Shown here piece by piece: positions 10,705 through 21,660 of a stretch of 64,000 nt of DNA (position 1 is the first letter of the stretch; every line of letters starts with the position of its first letter). The notes beneath the pieces were generated by a model. That model had not been told where the DNA came from, ran no database searches, and was given only the letters and a program-made list of their open reading frames with translations. Position numbers and translations under genes: made by a program. Source of the DNA: Hysterangium stoloniferum (Eukaryota; Basidiomycota; Agaricomycetes; Hysterangiales; Hysterangiaceae); contig WHVD01000003.1 in NCBI GenBank assembly GCA_015178975.1, forward strand, positions 1,178,001 to 1,242,000. The letters run 5' to 3'.

Positions 10705-10850
10705 CATGTGACAGTCGTCACAAAAAGGCGCGACGGTCACAAGGCGCGACGGTCACAAAGCGCGACGGTCACATAGTGTGACAGTCACATAGTGTGACAG
10801 TCACATAGTGTGACAGTCACACAGCGCGATGATCACAAAGGCGTGCGGAT
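10705..10850 (+). repeat. 16-17-bp tandem repeat (GCGCGACGGTCACAAA) inside LTR
   Basis: About eight head-to-tail units of GCGCGACGGTCACAAA, shifting in the middle to GTGTGACAGTCACATA (three near-identical copies) and back. All units keep a GTCACA core. It lies upstream of the TATATAAGGAG signal of this LTR, so it may act as a promoter or enhancer array; that role is inference. Confidence 0.8.
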
Positions 10851-11084
10851 GACATACACAAAAGGCGTGGGAATAGATTACATCATCATGTATGCTATTG
10901 TAGAAAAAACCGGAAATTCCTGGAGCATTCCAGAAGCTTCCCCAGGAATAGCTAAATTAGGATAGTAATGATGTAATATGTCTCAAAAATGTCTCACATT
11001 TTATTGTATATAAGGAGCTCTGCTCCAGCCGTGAAAATATAACTTTTTATCCACCCACATCTGTGTGTTACTGCAGCAAGCAGG

Positions 11085-11340
11085 CTATTCCACCCCTATC
11101 AGGGCTGTTGGACATTTAATTCCACCTCTATTTGAGTTGTTGGAAACCTTTGCCACCTTGGTTAGAGTTGTTGGCCCAAGTAGTTCACCTTGTCACCTCA
11201 ATCTGAGTTGTTGACTTATTTGTTCCCCCTTGCCACCTCTTAATTGAGTAGCTGGCTTTATTACTTTTTCTAACTTCTATTTAAGTTGTTGGAATCGTTG
11301 CCACCTCGGTTAGAGTTGTTGGCTATCAACCAAGTAATAA
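11085..11340 (+). repeat. Degenerate tandem repeat ('CCACCTC..GAGTTGTTGG') inside LTR
   Basis: Six to seven imperfect units of roughly 35-45 bp, each with a TTCCACC or TGCCACC start and a GAGTTGTTGG end, downstream of the TATA-like signal. Confidence 0.65.
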
Positions 11341-12122
11341 ATAAATTGTTTGTTTTATTGTTTGAAATTAGAATATAATTCTAATTTCTCCTGGTTTGGC
11401 TTATAATTAAATACTGAGAATATTCTTGCAGAATCATACAGACTACATTAAGATCCTGATAAGTTAGTATCACAGTAGATCCAGTAGATTAATTTAAATA
11501 AAGCATATATTGCCAAATATTGTTTTATTCTATAGTTGATCTTTTGACCTGTTTATAAATATTTTTACTGTTTGATAAATAGTATAAAATATATATAAAC
11601 TAGCTAGCATTGAAGTTAAATCTAGCTTTGGAATCAGTAAATTGTTATTCTTATTTTAGTAGTTGTTATCACAGAAAAAGAACAAGCTTGCACAAGCAGC
11701 TCTCAAAACCTTCTTTGCGAAGTAGGATGCATATATTCAAGTAAACTCTTGACTTCAGGGGTTCTAAGTCTATTAAGGCTGCCACTGATTAATATCAAAT
11801 ACTTAAATTATTTTACCTTGTAGTGAATTGAGTATTTGCACATTTTGATTGAGCATTGGACTCCTTTTTCGGAAAATAAGTATTAAAGTAAGGCTAATAC
11901 ATTACAACAACTCTTCAACCCATCGAATTCGACTTGATAAACCTAAACATTATTCAACAACATCAAATCTCTTTCGACATGTCTCATTTCGACGTCATGT
12001 ATGATTTCATTATTAGTTCATAACATAGTCATAACGATACAAAGAAAAGCATAAAAGGGCTACAAAAGGAGTGAGGGAAGTCAGTTGAAATATTTGTAAA
12101 TTAGTGATACTAGTAATCTAAC

Positions 12123-12751
12123 TGTGAGAGGTATGGTGAAATACACTCAGGAAATATAGTCGGATGAGCTCTTGCTATATCTCCTTTATTATTTCTATTT
12201 TCTCTCTTTTATTATATCTATAATTAGTTCGACGACCTATGTATGCGGTACATCGACTCTTGTGGGCGCACACACGCCAGACTTATGTATTCTAGCACCC
12301 GTAGTTTAGAACTCAGACACTTTTACACCGCAACCACGACTTACTCAGACACCTGTTAGTGTCCTGTAAGTTGTGATTGGTGTATTGTCTCGACCGTCAC
12401 AGACGGGCTTTAGCTACTCATTCAATCTGAGTTTCGAACTGTACCAGTCGAAACTCAATCCTTATCTCAACCCGTGTGGACTACATCCACGCTACTCTAT
12501 TATTTGACTCTCTAACTACTCTACTTGCACTCGAGCAGTCGTTCAGAATCGCACTCAACAGTCGATTCTACTTATTTGTTCTAGCTATCTACCTTACTTT
12601 AGATAGCTACTTCTCTCTACTGTATTGAACTAAGTAGTCAATACACATTCAGTCTGTATTAGACTTAGACAGTCAATACATCATGGTATCGTACCTAAAC
12701 GGTCGATATTCTTCATATATAGAACGGTTAGAACTTCTACCACTCTTCACA
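12123..12751 (+). mobile_element. Third-level solo LTR, family A1 (629 bp), TSD CTAAC
   Basis: Starts TGTGAGAGGTATGG and ends CTACCACTCTTCACA; flanks 12118-12122 and 12752-12756 are both CTAAC. It lies inside the family B LTR and closely matches the free-standing copies at 4036 and 5048. Confidence 0.92.
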
Positions 12752-13250
12752 CTAACTTGTCGTAACTTCTTCGACAAATACTTCCATGAGTTCTCACAAC
12801 TGGTAATAGCCTCTTACTTTATCGACAGGGCAAATATATACTTCATTGAACGAGGCTTTTGAGTTCGATTAGTAGAATATTATTCGACTTTATTGAAGAA
12901 TAATCGATTCGTGACATCTGGGTAAGTCGTGGTTGTGGGGTAAAAAGTGTCTGAGTTTCATTTGGTGCCAAGTGCACCCACAAGTATATACAAAGCTTCG
13001 AACTAATGAAATGGTGCAATATTTGAAGAATATAAAGAATAGAAAAATATGAATAAAATGTGTAAAATATAAATAAAATAAAAGGAGTGTTTTACCATAA
13101 TGAAACTGTGGTAAAAGCATACTCCTCACACTACACCTTCAATGCTCGTATCTCAATAGGAATGCCTAAAGGGGTATTCTACAATGAAACAGGTTTCAGG
13201 ATGCTGAGGTGGTGGTACCATATTCCAGGGGCTCTGATGTTGGGGTGCCA

Positions 13251-14670
13251 TGTTCGAAGACAGCGTAAGGAAAACAGACAAGGTTTTATTTATGATGACT
13301 AAGCTACTGTAAACTACAAAATAGCCGAGCGTAAAATGCATCAATGGCTTGCAATACAATGTATTCTAACATGCCCACTTTGCAAGTCATTGAGGTGTGC
13401 AGTAAGACTATACACACAAAAAACGAGAAATAAACCAATTTAAATATTGCACCCACTTGATGCAAAACCCATTCGAAATTGACATGAAAAACCCACTGCG
13501 CCCACTAGACGCAGAATCTGCTCGAAAATTTTGAGAAACCCACTGCACCCACTAGACGCAATATCTGTCTGGTACATTTGGCATTGAACCAAACCTCAGA
13601 GCATCCTCACTCCTAGAATGCATTCCCCCAACCTCCCAGATTACAAACAAATGCCAGACCTTGGAGCTCTACTCGCAACTCCTAGTCCACACAACAATTT
13701 CAAGTGCACAAAATATAAGTACTCATCCCTGTGCTATCAGTGGGGATCTCCTGGTTTTTGGTAGGTAATCCACTTGAAGACAAAACAACTGGCCTCGGTG
13801 CAGGACAAAAACATGCAATGTGACCTTCGCTGTTGCATCTATAGCAATTCTTCGGCTGTCACATATTTGGTGAGTCAACTTTCATTTTCATGGCAATTTG
13901 ACTCTCATTTTCTTTCTGCCCTTTTAGATGGCTTTTTTTTTCTACCAGTGCTGTGGAAATTTCTTCGACGGTATGTGATCCCACTCATTGCATAAGAGCA
14001 GTTGCTACCACACCAATTCCGGAGCCAAACAATAGATGAGGACATTTGGCACATCCTCATCACGTAACTCAACTCCAATCGCTCGAAGCTGCAAAGCTGT
14101 GAAGTGAGAGTCAAAATGCCATGGACATATTCCATCACTGGCTTTTTGACATCATGCTGGTATATATAGAGCTGGCGTTTCAACAAAATCCGATTGGCCC
14201 GATTATTTGCCTGATAGATTTTCGCAAGTGCTTGCCATGCCTCTGGTCCAGTGGTGCAATCCCGAATATACAATTGTTGGCTTGACACAATTGTCAATCC
14301 AATTGCCGTGTAACCATCCTCCGAATGCTTTGCCCAATCCAAATACTCCTTGCTATTCTCATCCTTAGGTGCCTTTGTTCCACCATTAACAACACTCCAT
14401 GATCCAGCATGCCGCAAAACCATTGACAGTGAAAACTTCCATTCGTGGTAGTTATCACCCGAGAGTTTTGGGATACTCGCAAGTAAGGCGTTGATATTAG
14501 ACATAAGATGATGAGATGGTATTAGTGTGACTTTTAAAACAACGGGGCGGGGCCCATAACCTGTTCGAAGACAGTGTAAGGAAAACGGACAAGGTTTTAT
14601 TTACAATGACTAAGCTACTGTAGCCAAGTGTAAAATGCATCAATGGCTTGCAATACAATGTATTCTAATA
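13251..14670 (-). mobile_element. Gag-only copia-type element with 109-121-bp LTRs, TSD TGCCA
   Basis: Direct repeats at 13251-13371 and 14562-14670 (both starting TGTTCGAAGACAG and ending GTATTCTAACA or GTATTCTAATA) flank 1.2 kb. The five bases before (13246-13250) and after (14671-14675) are both TGCCA. The inside holds only a minus-strand copia gag and no protease, integrase or reverse transcriptase. The right LTR lacks about 12 bp present in the left one. The structure fits a non-autonomous gag-bearing element (the TR-GAG type known from plants) or an internally deleted copia element. Confidence 0.8.
13795..14504 (-). pseudogene. Copia-type gag (UBN2-like) with frameshift and stop
   Basis: ATG at 14504 opens MSNINALLASIPKLSGDNYHEW, then KFSLSMVLRHAG, EAWQALAKIYQANNRANRI and KRQLYIYQHDVKKPVMEYV: the usual copia gag pattern of 'L.G.NY..W' and 'AW..L...Y...N'. 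After TLTSQL (about 14,095) the conserved reading continues one frame over (LQLRAIGVELRDEDVPNVL) and then meets a stop. Further on, a zinc knuckle CYRCNSEGHIACFC is readable at about 13,805-13,850 in yet another frame. The gag is therefore broken. Its normal role is to form the virus-like particle of the retrotransposon. Confidence 0.85.
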
Positions 14671-14675
14671 TGCCA

Positions 14676-15505
14676 GAGGGTTACAAGGGTATGAAGAAGT
14701 TGTAGGGGCTGAAAGACAGGGATAACAACATAAACCAAGTGTCTGGGTCCTGAGGCAGTAGCTCCATAGTCCAAGGCACTGATGTCAGGGTCCTGGAAAG
14801 GTTATAAAGGTAAGACCAAGTTATGGGGGCCCAAGAGGGTGAGGAACATAATAATAACAACTCTTCCAACTCTAAAAACAATTGTGATTTGAATTGCATT
14901 GTCAGCAGTGTACAAGCTGGCTCAGGGAATATGACTTTCAATAAGTCAGAGGAGAATCTCTGGATTGGCATCTGCAAACTTCTGTCTTCTCACATGTACA
15001 GTTTTATGTTGATGCTTCAAGAGGAACAAATCAGAGAAGAATGAAAATCCTATTCCAAGACACAGATACATACATACATATGACTGTTGATGGTAGTGTT
15101 TAAGGACATTATTATTGACCCATAAGTAAGTATTCAGGCCTGTTACAAAGAGAGACTGGCTTATGTGTGTCTTTTAGATTGGGTGAATTCAAAAAGTATA
15201 TATATAAAAGTATAGAATTATAAATAATCAACAAAATTTAAGTAAGTTTCTGAGTTAGAATCACATGCCCTGATAAATACTTAGAATTGTTACAGTAACA
15301 CAGAGGAAAGCTGTGGGGTATATGGCTTGCACGGGTTCACCCCTTGTATCAGTAAATATCTCAACCAGCGGATCCCGTAATCTGGCATCTGATCACAACG
15401 GAGATTAGAGTAAATTAAGCGTTCATTAGATCTACCGAATAAAAGTGTGTACTATAAATAATACACGTGACGGGATGTGGTCTTAGTTGCCCCTGCGTGC
15501 GGGAA
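14676..15505. other. Gene-free spacer between repeats and the first gene
   Basis: A stretch near 14,735-14,795 resembles 13,190-13,248, so some of it is repeat debris. A TATA-like ACTATAAATAATAC lies at about 15,450-15,463, 45 bp before the VIP1 start codon. Confidence 0.4.
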
Positions 15506-18500
15506 ATGGCTTTTATGGAGCCACAGCATACTGCACATACTCGTTCAACTTCCCGTAGCCACGTCCGTAGTCTTTTTCCATCTGATGCAGCTGGTCGTGC
15601 TCGTTCACGGCCTCACTCCATTGCCTCTCGTTCCCTCTCGCCGTCTCCAACTGCTTCTTCAGAGAATTTCTCAGTGAGCTCCAGGCAAGACGTATGGCCG
15701 AGATATACCCATAGTACTCTGGGCAATTCTTCTGCTTCCTGTGTACTCGGAGTCTGTGCAATGGATGTGAAGGCACGCTCGAAAGCTATGAGAGAAATCC
15801 TCACAAGATTAAGAGAGATGAGCCGGGGAGCCATTGAAGTGAAAGTATTCGGAGATAAAGTTATTCTCGATGAAGGTACGTTCAATCATATCTTCACTCA
15901 ATTGCCTCGCTTAGACATACTCGTGCTAAGACGTCGAGAACTGGCCACGTTGTGACGTCCTCATTTCATTCTTCAGCGCTGATTTTCCCCTATGGAAGGC
16001 TGCATCATATGTTAAATTGCGTAGACCATTTTGCATAAATGACTTGCCAGCCCAATCCCTTCTTTGGGACCGTCGTCTCGTCAATGCTATCCTGGACCAT
16101 TTGAATGTCCCAACCCCACGTCGCTTCGAAGTTTCTCGGGATGGAGGACCTCAACTTCATCCAGAGGTACAACATCACATGTCGGAAATTGTGGGAATAC
16201 AGCTGGGGAAACCAGAGCAACCTAAGACAGTAACTTTGCGGGAAGACGGGAAGGCCATCATTATTGACGGAAAGGTATTGGAAAAACCATTTGTCGAAAA
16301 GCCAGTAAGCGGCGAGGACCATAACGTATACATATATTTCAGAGAAGGTGGGGGGCGTAGACTCTTTCGGAAGGTATGTGATGTATTGTGTAAATTAGTG
16401 GGGTGATCTTTCTGTTAAAGCTTTACGCAGGTTGGGAACAAGTCTAGTGAATTGGATCCAGGTCTTATACATCCACGTATGGAAGGTTCATACATATATG
16501 AAGAATTCATCGATGTCGATAATTGTAAGTCGGCGTATACACCAGGTAATCACCAGCCAACCGACAACATCCCCCCAGCGGAGGATATCAAAGTGTACAC
16601 CGTTGGCACAGAGTATACCCATGCAGAGACTCGTAAATCACCTGTCGTAGACGGAGTCGTTCGGCGCAATACAGACGGAAAAGAAATTAGGTTTGTAAAA
16701 TCTATTAGAACAAGGATGCTATTTTACTCCCTGTTAGATTTATAACTCGTCTCACTGACGAAGAAAAGTCTTGGGCGGCTAAGATAGCCGTAGGATTTGG
16801 TCAGAGAGTCTGCGGGTTCGATCTCCTTAGATGTGAGGACGGTACTAAAAGCCTAGTCATTGACGTCAATGGCTGGAGTTTTGTGAAGGGAAATGATTCT
16901 TATTATGGTCTGCTGATTACTACCATTTTTACCCCTTTGTTGACTTATGAATACAGACAAAGCTGCTGAGATTCTGGCTGAAATATGTTTCCGGGAGACT
17001 CCAGTTCCGCCCTCTATCAGTGCGAGTGAAGTAAGCACACGAGACTCTAATACTTGGCTACTGAAAGCCAACGTGACGGGTTAAGTTCCACTCTTTATTG
17101 CTCCTTGTTGATCTAATATTTCTTTTTAGTTTTTCGTCACGCGGATCGCACTCCGAAGCAGAAACTAAAGTTTAATTTTCCCATAGCAGAGCCATGGGCG
17201 AAACCATTTGTTGTTCTGCTCAATGGCGAGAAAGAAGAAATTATTCTCCGCGAATCCAGACAGTTGACGCTCATTGCTGAAGCCATAGCTGAAGCAAAAC
17301 TCCTCGGGGCATCTGGTGACGATCTTGCTAACTTGGAGGCATTACGCGTACAGCTTGGGAAGAAAATAGATCTTCCAGGAACCAAAGCTCAGTTGAAACC
17401 TGGGTATTCAAAGCGAGCTGCTGGGGCCGTCAGGAAACTCGTTAAGTTACAATTGGTGTTTAAATGGGGAGGAGAGGTATGTCTGGGCAGAATTGATTGC
17501 GGACCGATTTACCCTTATCTGTCTTTAGTTCACCCATGCAGCGAAGTATCAATCGCGTGATTTGGGAGAAAACATGAAGAAAGATATATCGATTATGAGT
17601 GAGTTCACGTACTTAAGAGTTCTGTCGTCTTGCTAATATCAGAATTTTAGATAAGGAAGTTCTAAATAACGTAACTGTGAGCCATTTTTCAGCTTGACAG
17701 CGCTGTACTATTGTTGATGTTATCTTAGATCTACACGTCTTCCGAGCGTCGGGTGATTAGTTCTGCGGAGATTTTTGCTGCATCGCTCCTTCCCCAGGCT
17801 ACTGCAGGTGCATCAACTTCGTCCACGCCGCCGCCCAATGGCACCAACGAACGACCACGTCTCATTATTCGGAAGGACCTGTTAGATGATTCCAATGCGG
17901 CCAAAGATCTTATGGATGATGTCAAGAAAAGACTGAAAATTTTGTTACGTCCAGGAGAATCTGAAAAACGGCCCGATTTAACCTGGCCCAAGAGTCTAAA
18001 GAAAGAGCCCGTAGAGGTTGTCAAAGAAGTTATCCAGTTGTTGAGCTCCTTCAGGGATACCATGCGCCGTAATTTTAAAACAATGGATGTTGACAAGATC
18101 CAGCCCAGATGGTATGACTGAAACGTTTTGTCATTACCCAACAGTTATTTATGCCCATCAGGTGTTGTGGTGATGAGCCCTGGCTTTTTGCTGAACGATG
18201 GGAGAAACTTTTTGAAGATTTCTGCGACGTGAAACAGGAGAAGTTTGACCCTTCTCGAGTAAGCTCTCGCTTCCTGTTCCTCTGGACATGGAACATGATA
18301 CTCATAATGATTCAAGATCTCGGAGCTTTATGATACAATCAAATATTGCGCACTCCACCACCGCATTTTTCTTTTCGCTATATTCGACGAACGGGGTGGA
18401 AAGGATGGCGTTATTATGAAGGACCGTAGATTGCATGAATTATATGGTAGAGCGAAAGCTTTGTTTGACCTTGTGGCACCTCAAGAATATGGGATCGAAC

Positions 18501-19355
18501 CCCATGAAAAGTTTGTTTCTGACTATTCCGTCATTGTATGACTAACCACAGCATTTTAACTTAGAGAAGAAATTGGAGTCCTCACGTCGCTCCCTCTTCT
18601 TAGGAAGGTGGTAGGCGACTTGGAGGTCGCGCGAAATAACGATGGCAGTTCATTAACTACCTACTTTACTAAAGTAAGACTTGATTTCACTGCTATCATC
18701 TAACAATTCATTTTCACCACTGTAGGAGAGCCACATTCACACGTTGGTTAATCTGGTGTTATCATCTGGTCTTCCTATAGCACAACCTCGAATACCAGAG
18801 TTAGATTATGCTGTGAGTGGTACAATATCCGTATATTCACTCCGCCGTTGATACGCCGTCCTTCAAAGTCTCACATCACGTAAGACTACAGCTATTTACT
18901 GCGTGTATTCAGTTTGAATTCTGCCTAGGTTTGAATTGTATGAACGGAATGGAGGTCGGGGAAAATCGGACAAGGAGTATTCTATCAGATTATCTTTGAG
19001 CGAGGGGGCACATTCCTCCAACGTTCTGGATTCAGCATTAGATGCTCGACACTCGCTGAATGTCCAGTCTCGACGGTGAGAGTTTGTTTAGAAACTTTCC
19101 GCTGTTTTATTAACAAATTTTAGGAAATTGACTCAACATCTAGATTATAGTCTAGTCATTGAAAAACTTTCCAAACACTTTGGTCGGGCCCCTGAGGTTA
19201 GGAAATTTATTGGATTTGGATGAAGTTGATCATTGACGTTCGGTATTTTATAGAACGGAGAATATCTTGATTTGGAGACGCCTATAGATACCATAGAGCT
19301 GCCCTTTATAACGCAGGCCAACGGGAGCAGCAGTGACACTTCCCAACGTCCATAA
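15506..19355 (+). CDS. VIP1: Inositol hexakisphosphate/diphosphoinositol-pentakisphosphate kinase (PPIP5K)
   Basis: Bifunctional cytosolic enzyme that phosphorylates InsP6/InsP7 with its ATP-grasp domain and dephosphorylates with a histidine-acid-phosphatase-like domain. Exons read [103 protein letters not shown], then [15 protein letters not shown] of the phosphatase half. The first intron is 15876-15930, and a second is about 16375-16430. The end [23 protein letters not shown] is followed by TAA at 19353. The N-terminus is Ser-rich; ATG 15506 is the first in frame, with 15515 as an alternative. All kinase motifs seen are intact. Product identity is firm; some exon borders in the phosphatase half are approximate. 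Confidence 0.93.
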
Positions 19356-19554
19356 TTATCCATCTAAACATCTCCTGGGCTCAACGACCCGCATAGGATT
19401 GTAGGATATCCCCATATAATTTATTGAAGTGCCTGTAGAACAAACCCTTGTTAACAAGCCATGAGACCAAACAACACGTAATCGTCTTCAATTCAGTGTC
19501 CATAATCATATCTGTTTGTAGACAAGATTACCAATTGATTTTAGTTAATTTAAT

Positions 19555-20790
19555 TTAAACGACTTGCTTTTTGTAAAATATTTCAGAATCGCTCGGAACA
19601 CCCTGTAATGCGCATAAAAAAACCAAGAGTGAGTCCTAAAATAGATGACATACCTGATCCCTACGTGCACCCCTTGTTTTTGCCCTCTTCCCTTCATCCT
19701 CTTCATTCTTGCGATATTGTTTATCTTCCTTTAACCATTGAAGAGCAATGGCATGGATGGACGAGTTCTTGCCAGAAAGTTGTTTGATGACGTTCGGCTG
19801 CCATTCCAACGGTGCGCTAACAAAAGTCCCGAACCGCATATGGAGGATATGTGTTGGAAAATCATCCAAACCTATGCCAAGAAAAAAAAAAGAATAAGCG
19901 GACATGCTCACTGCAGATGAAGTACACTAACCATCGAATATGTGTGTGGCGTCTAAGAAATTTAAGCGAACAACAGAATAGCAGTGAGTGACATTCTAGC
20001 TCATGCAATGTTAAGAACCAACATAGAATTGTGGCGCCTCGATCTGTGCTTTCCGCTCTAAGGAATGTCAATAGGTCATCCCTCACAAGCACATCCAAGT
20101 CGACGGTGACCTGCATATTAGACAAGCCCTTTTAAGTGGGTAAGAGAAAACAATAACACCTCGTCAAGTAAAAGCACATCCCAATCAGCCATCAAGCCCA
20201 TCACGAGCTGTACTCTCCGCCTCTCCCCGTCAGATATTGTATGCATGTGCCAATCAAGATCGACGTCAAGGATATCAAGAAGTGCATCGCGTCGAGACTT
20301 GTGTCTGTATCCGCCTACTGAGTCAAGGAATGCAGATACTAGCAAATCGCCTCGAACAACAGGATTCATGGCCCTATATACGCAGCTTCAGAAGCTACGG
20401 TACTTCAGAAGAGATGCATATACAAACCACTCAGTTCCTAGATATGTAACGTCCTGGCATTTGAGCCGTATTAATATGATTATAAAGTGTTCAAGATGGT
20501 AGACTCACGGGAGGCGAATCTCGAAAAACGTCTCTCCCCAGCACCCGAACATCAGCTTCCTTGGTCATACGTTTCCCAGCGAGTATTTGTAGGAGTGTGG
20601 ATTTGCCGGCTGTACATGGAAATGTGTAGTGAAAAAACATCAAGGCGGGCCAAAGCTGCTTACCACCATTAGCACCTATTAGAAGCGTTCTGGACCCGGG
20701 AGGAAGGTGGAGATCGATATTTATCAATGAAGGCGGGGCAGCTGGTGTGTGTGAATAGGTAAGCCCCTGAACTGAGATTGCATGCTCCAT
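19555..20790 (-). CDS. CAF16: CAF16-like ABC ATPase (CCR4-NOT associated)
   Basis: A soluble single ABC domain with no membrane segments, as in yeast Caf16, which associates with the CCR4-NOT complex. Starting at 20790: MEHAISVQGLTYSHTPAAPP; Walker A LLIGANGG|KSTLLQILAG, split by an intron; signature SDGERRRVQ; Walker B DWDVLLLDEV; H-loop YATHIFDGL restored across an intron (ATTCTAT|..|ACGCC). The last intron is 51 nt (GTATGT..TTACAG) and leads to a short final exon ending GVPSDSEIFYKKQVV, a tail typical of Caf16 proteins (SD.E.FYKK), stop at 19555. Family assignment is firm; the functional link to CCR4-NOT rests on the yeast homologue. Confidence 0.9.
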
Positions 20791-21660
20791 CTAGCTCCAA
20801 CATTATTTATAACGAATAGTGACATGTAGCGCAGTGGTGTATACTTACTCGTTCTGAACGGCTGGAGTCAAAGGTCAAAAAACGCGAAGAGACTAATGCT
20901 GGCCGGCGAAAACGTCCTGATCCCATCTCATATAGACAGCACGCATAAATATCATGATTATATTAAGATCAAATCGCCTTATGCGCTCGTTGATAGGCGT
21001 TATTGCACAGATGGATCGATCTAATAACGGATCCTCGTAAGAGGCGGCTGCTTTCCGCGTTTAGGATTTACCCCTGCCCGCTTACATGGTAAATTTTGAC
21101 GAATAAAGGTATTTGTACACGAAGTTCATTCTCGCCATCTTTTGCGATTTTTTATGTCAATACAAGACTCAAATATATTGTCACGACCCGTATCTTGGGA
21201 GGACGTAGATTGAGTCGTATGGTTGCGTGGTTACCAAATCTCTTCCGTATCATATGCACCTTGAGGCCATGCACCGATTGTGCAATGCGGCCCATGATTC
21301 TGGCCAATGACGAATATAATGGGAGTGGGATGATGCATATGTAACATTGCGGAAGAACTTTGAAATAAGGCTATTCAAAGGCGGACGAGTATTTGTAAAA
21401 AACCAAGTTGGACATATTTTCTTTTCCCATTTGCGTCTATTGGGGCCTAAGACGATGCATATATTTTATGACTCTACTTTGTCAACATGGGAATATCGAG
21501 GTACAGCATTCTTCGCGACACACTTCCAATCAAACGGCGCGACACCAAAGGAAGAGCTCAGTACCGTGAAGATCCTTTACCCTTCATTCGGCTGTCTGTA
21601 CCTGGAAAGCGGTTGTCGGCAAAGGTTTAGGTGATGTAATCACCGCTTTTTTTTATTTCC
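20791..21660. other. Intergenic region between CAF16 and MED17
   Basis: 870 bp separating the divergent CAF16 and MED17 genes. Frames of up to 95 codons (for example 21347-21634) have no recognisable features and I do not call them. Confidence 0.5.

Larger units (their letters stand above)
10458..11906 (+). mobile_element. Third-level solo LTR, family C (1,449 bp), TSD ACAAC
   Basis: Starts TGTTATGTATT and ends TAATACATTACA; flanks 10453-10457 and 11907-11911 are both ACAAC. The termini (TGTxATGTAT / ATACATTACA) and the internal TATATAAGGAG (11007-11017) match the LTR at 8682, so both belong to one family although the interior is very different. It holds two internal tandem arrays, listed separately. 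Confidence 0.9.
10398..12916 (-). mobile_element. Second-level LTR, family B (own length 431 bp), TSD TCTGG
   Basis: Starts TGTCACAACTGTCAC and ends GATTCGTGACA; flanks 10393-10397 and 12917-12921 are TCTGG. It carries two later insertions, 10458-11906 (TSD ACAAC) and 12123-12751 (TSD CTAAC). With these and one TSD copy of each removed the element is 431 bp, exactly the length of the unbroken copy at 5747-6177 in the opposite orientation. Confidence 0.9.
8123..13130 (-). mobile_element. Outermost LTR of a six-LTR nest (own length about 617 bp), TSD CTACA
   Basis: Starts TGTAAAGAGTGGTGG at 8123 and ends GCATACTCCTCACA at 13130; the flanks 8118-8122 and 13131-13135 are both CTACA. It is split into three pieces: 8123-8505, 10368-10397 and 12917-13130. 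Insertions at 8506-10367 (TSD ACAAC) and 10398-12916 (TSD TCTGG) account for the gaps. Joining the pieces gives one continuous family A LTR of 617 bp. The left piece matches type A1, whereas the right piece carries the A2-type hairpin end, so this LTR is a mosaic. Confidence 0.88.

Noticed and set aside
10705-10850. Regular short repeats that could suggest a CRISPR array
   Set aside because: Units are contiguous with no unique spacers, lie in a eukaryotic LTR and change gradually along the array, as in a minisatellite.
15467-15505. Upstream extension of VIP1 (TGCGLSCPCVRE..)
   Set aside because: It has no ATG; the first in-frame ATG is 15506, just after a TATA-like signal.
21347-21634. 95-codon frame upstream of MED17
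   Set aside because: No family pattern, no consistent intron or codon bias, and it ends before the well-supported MED17 start at 21661.
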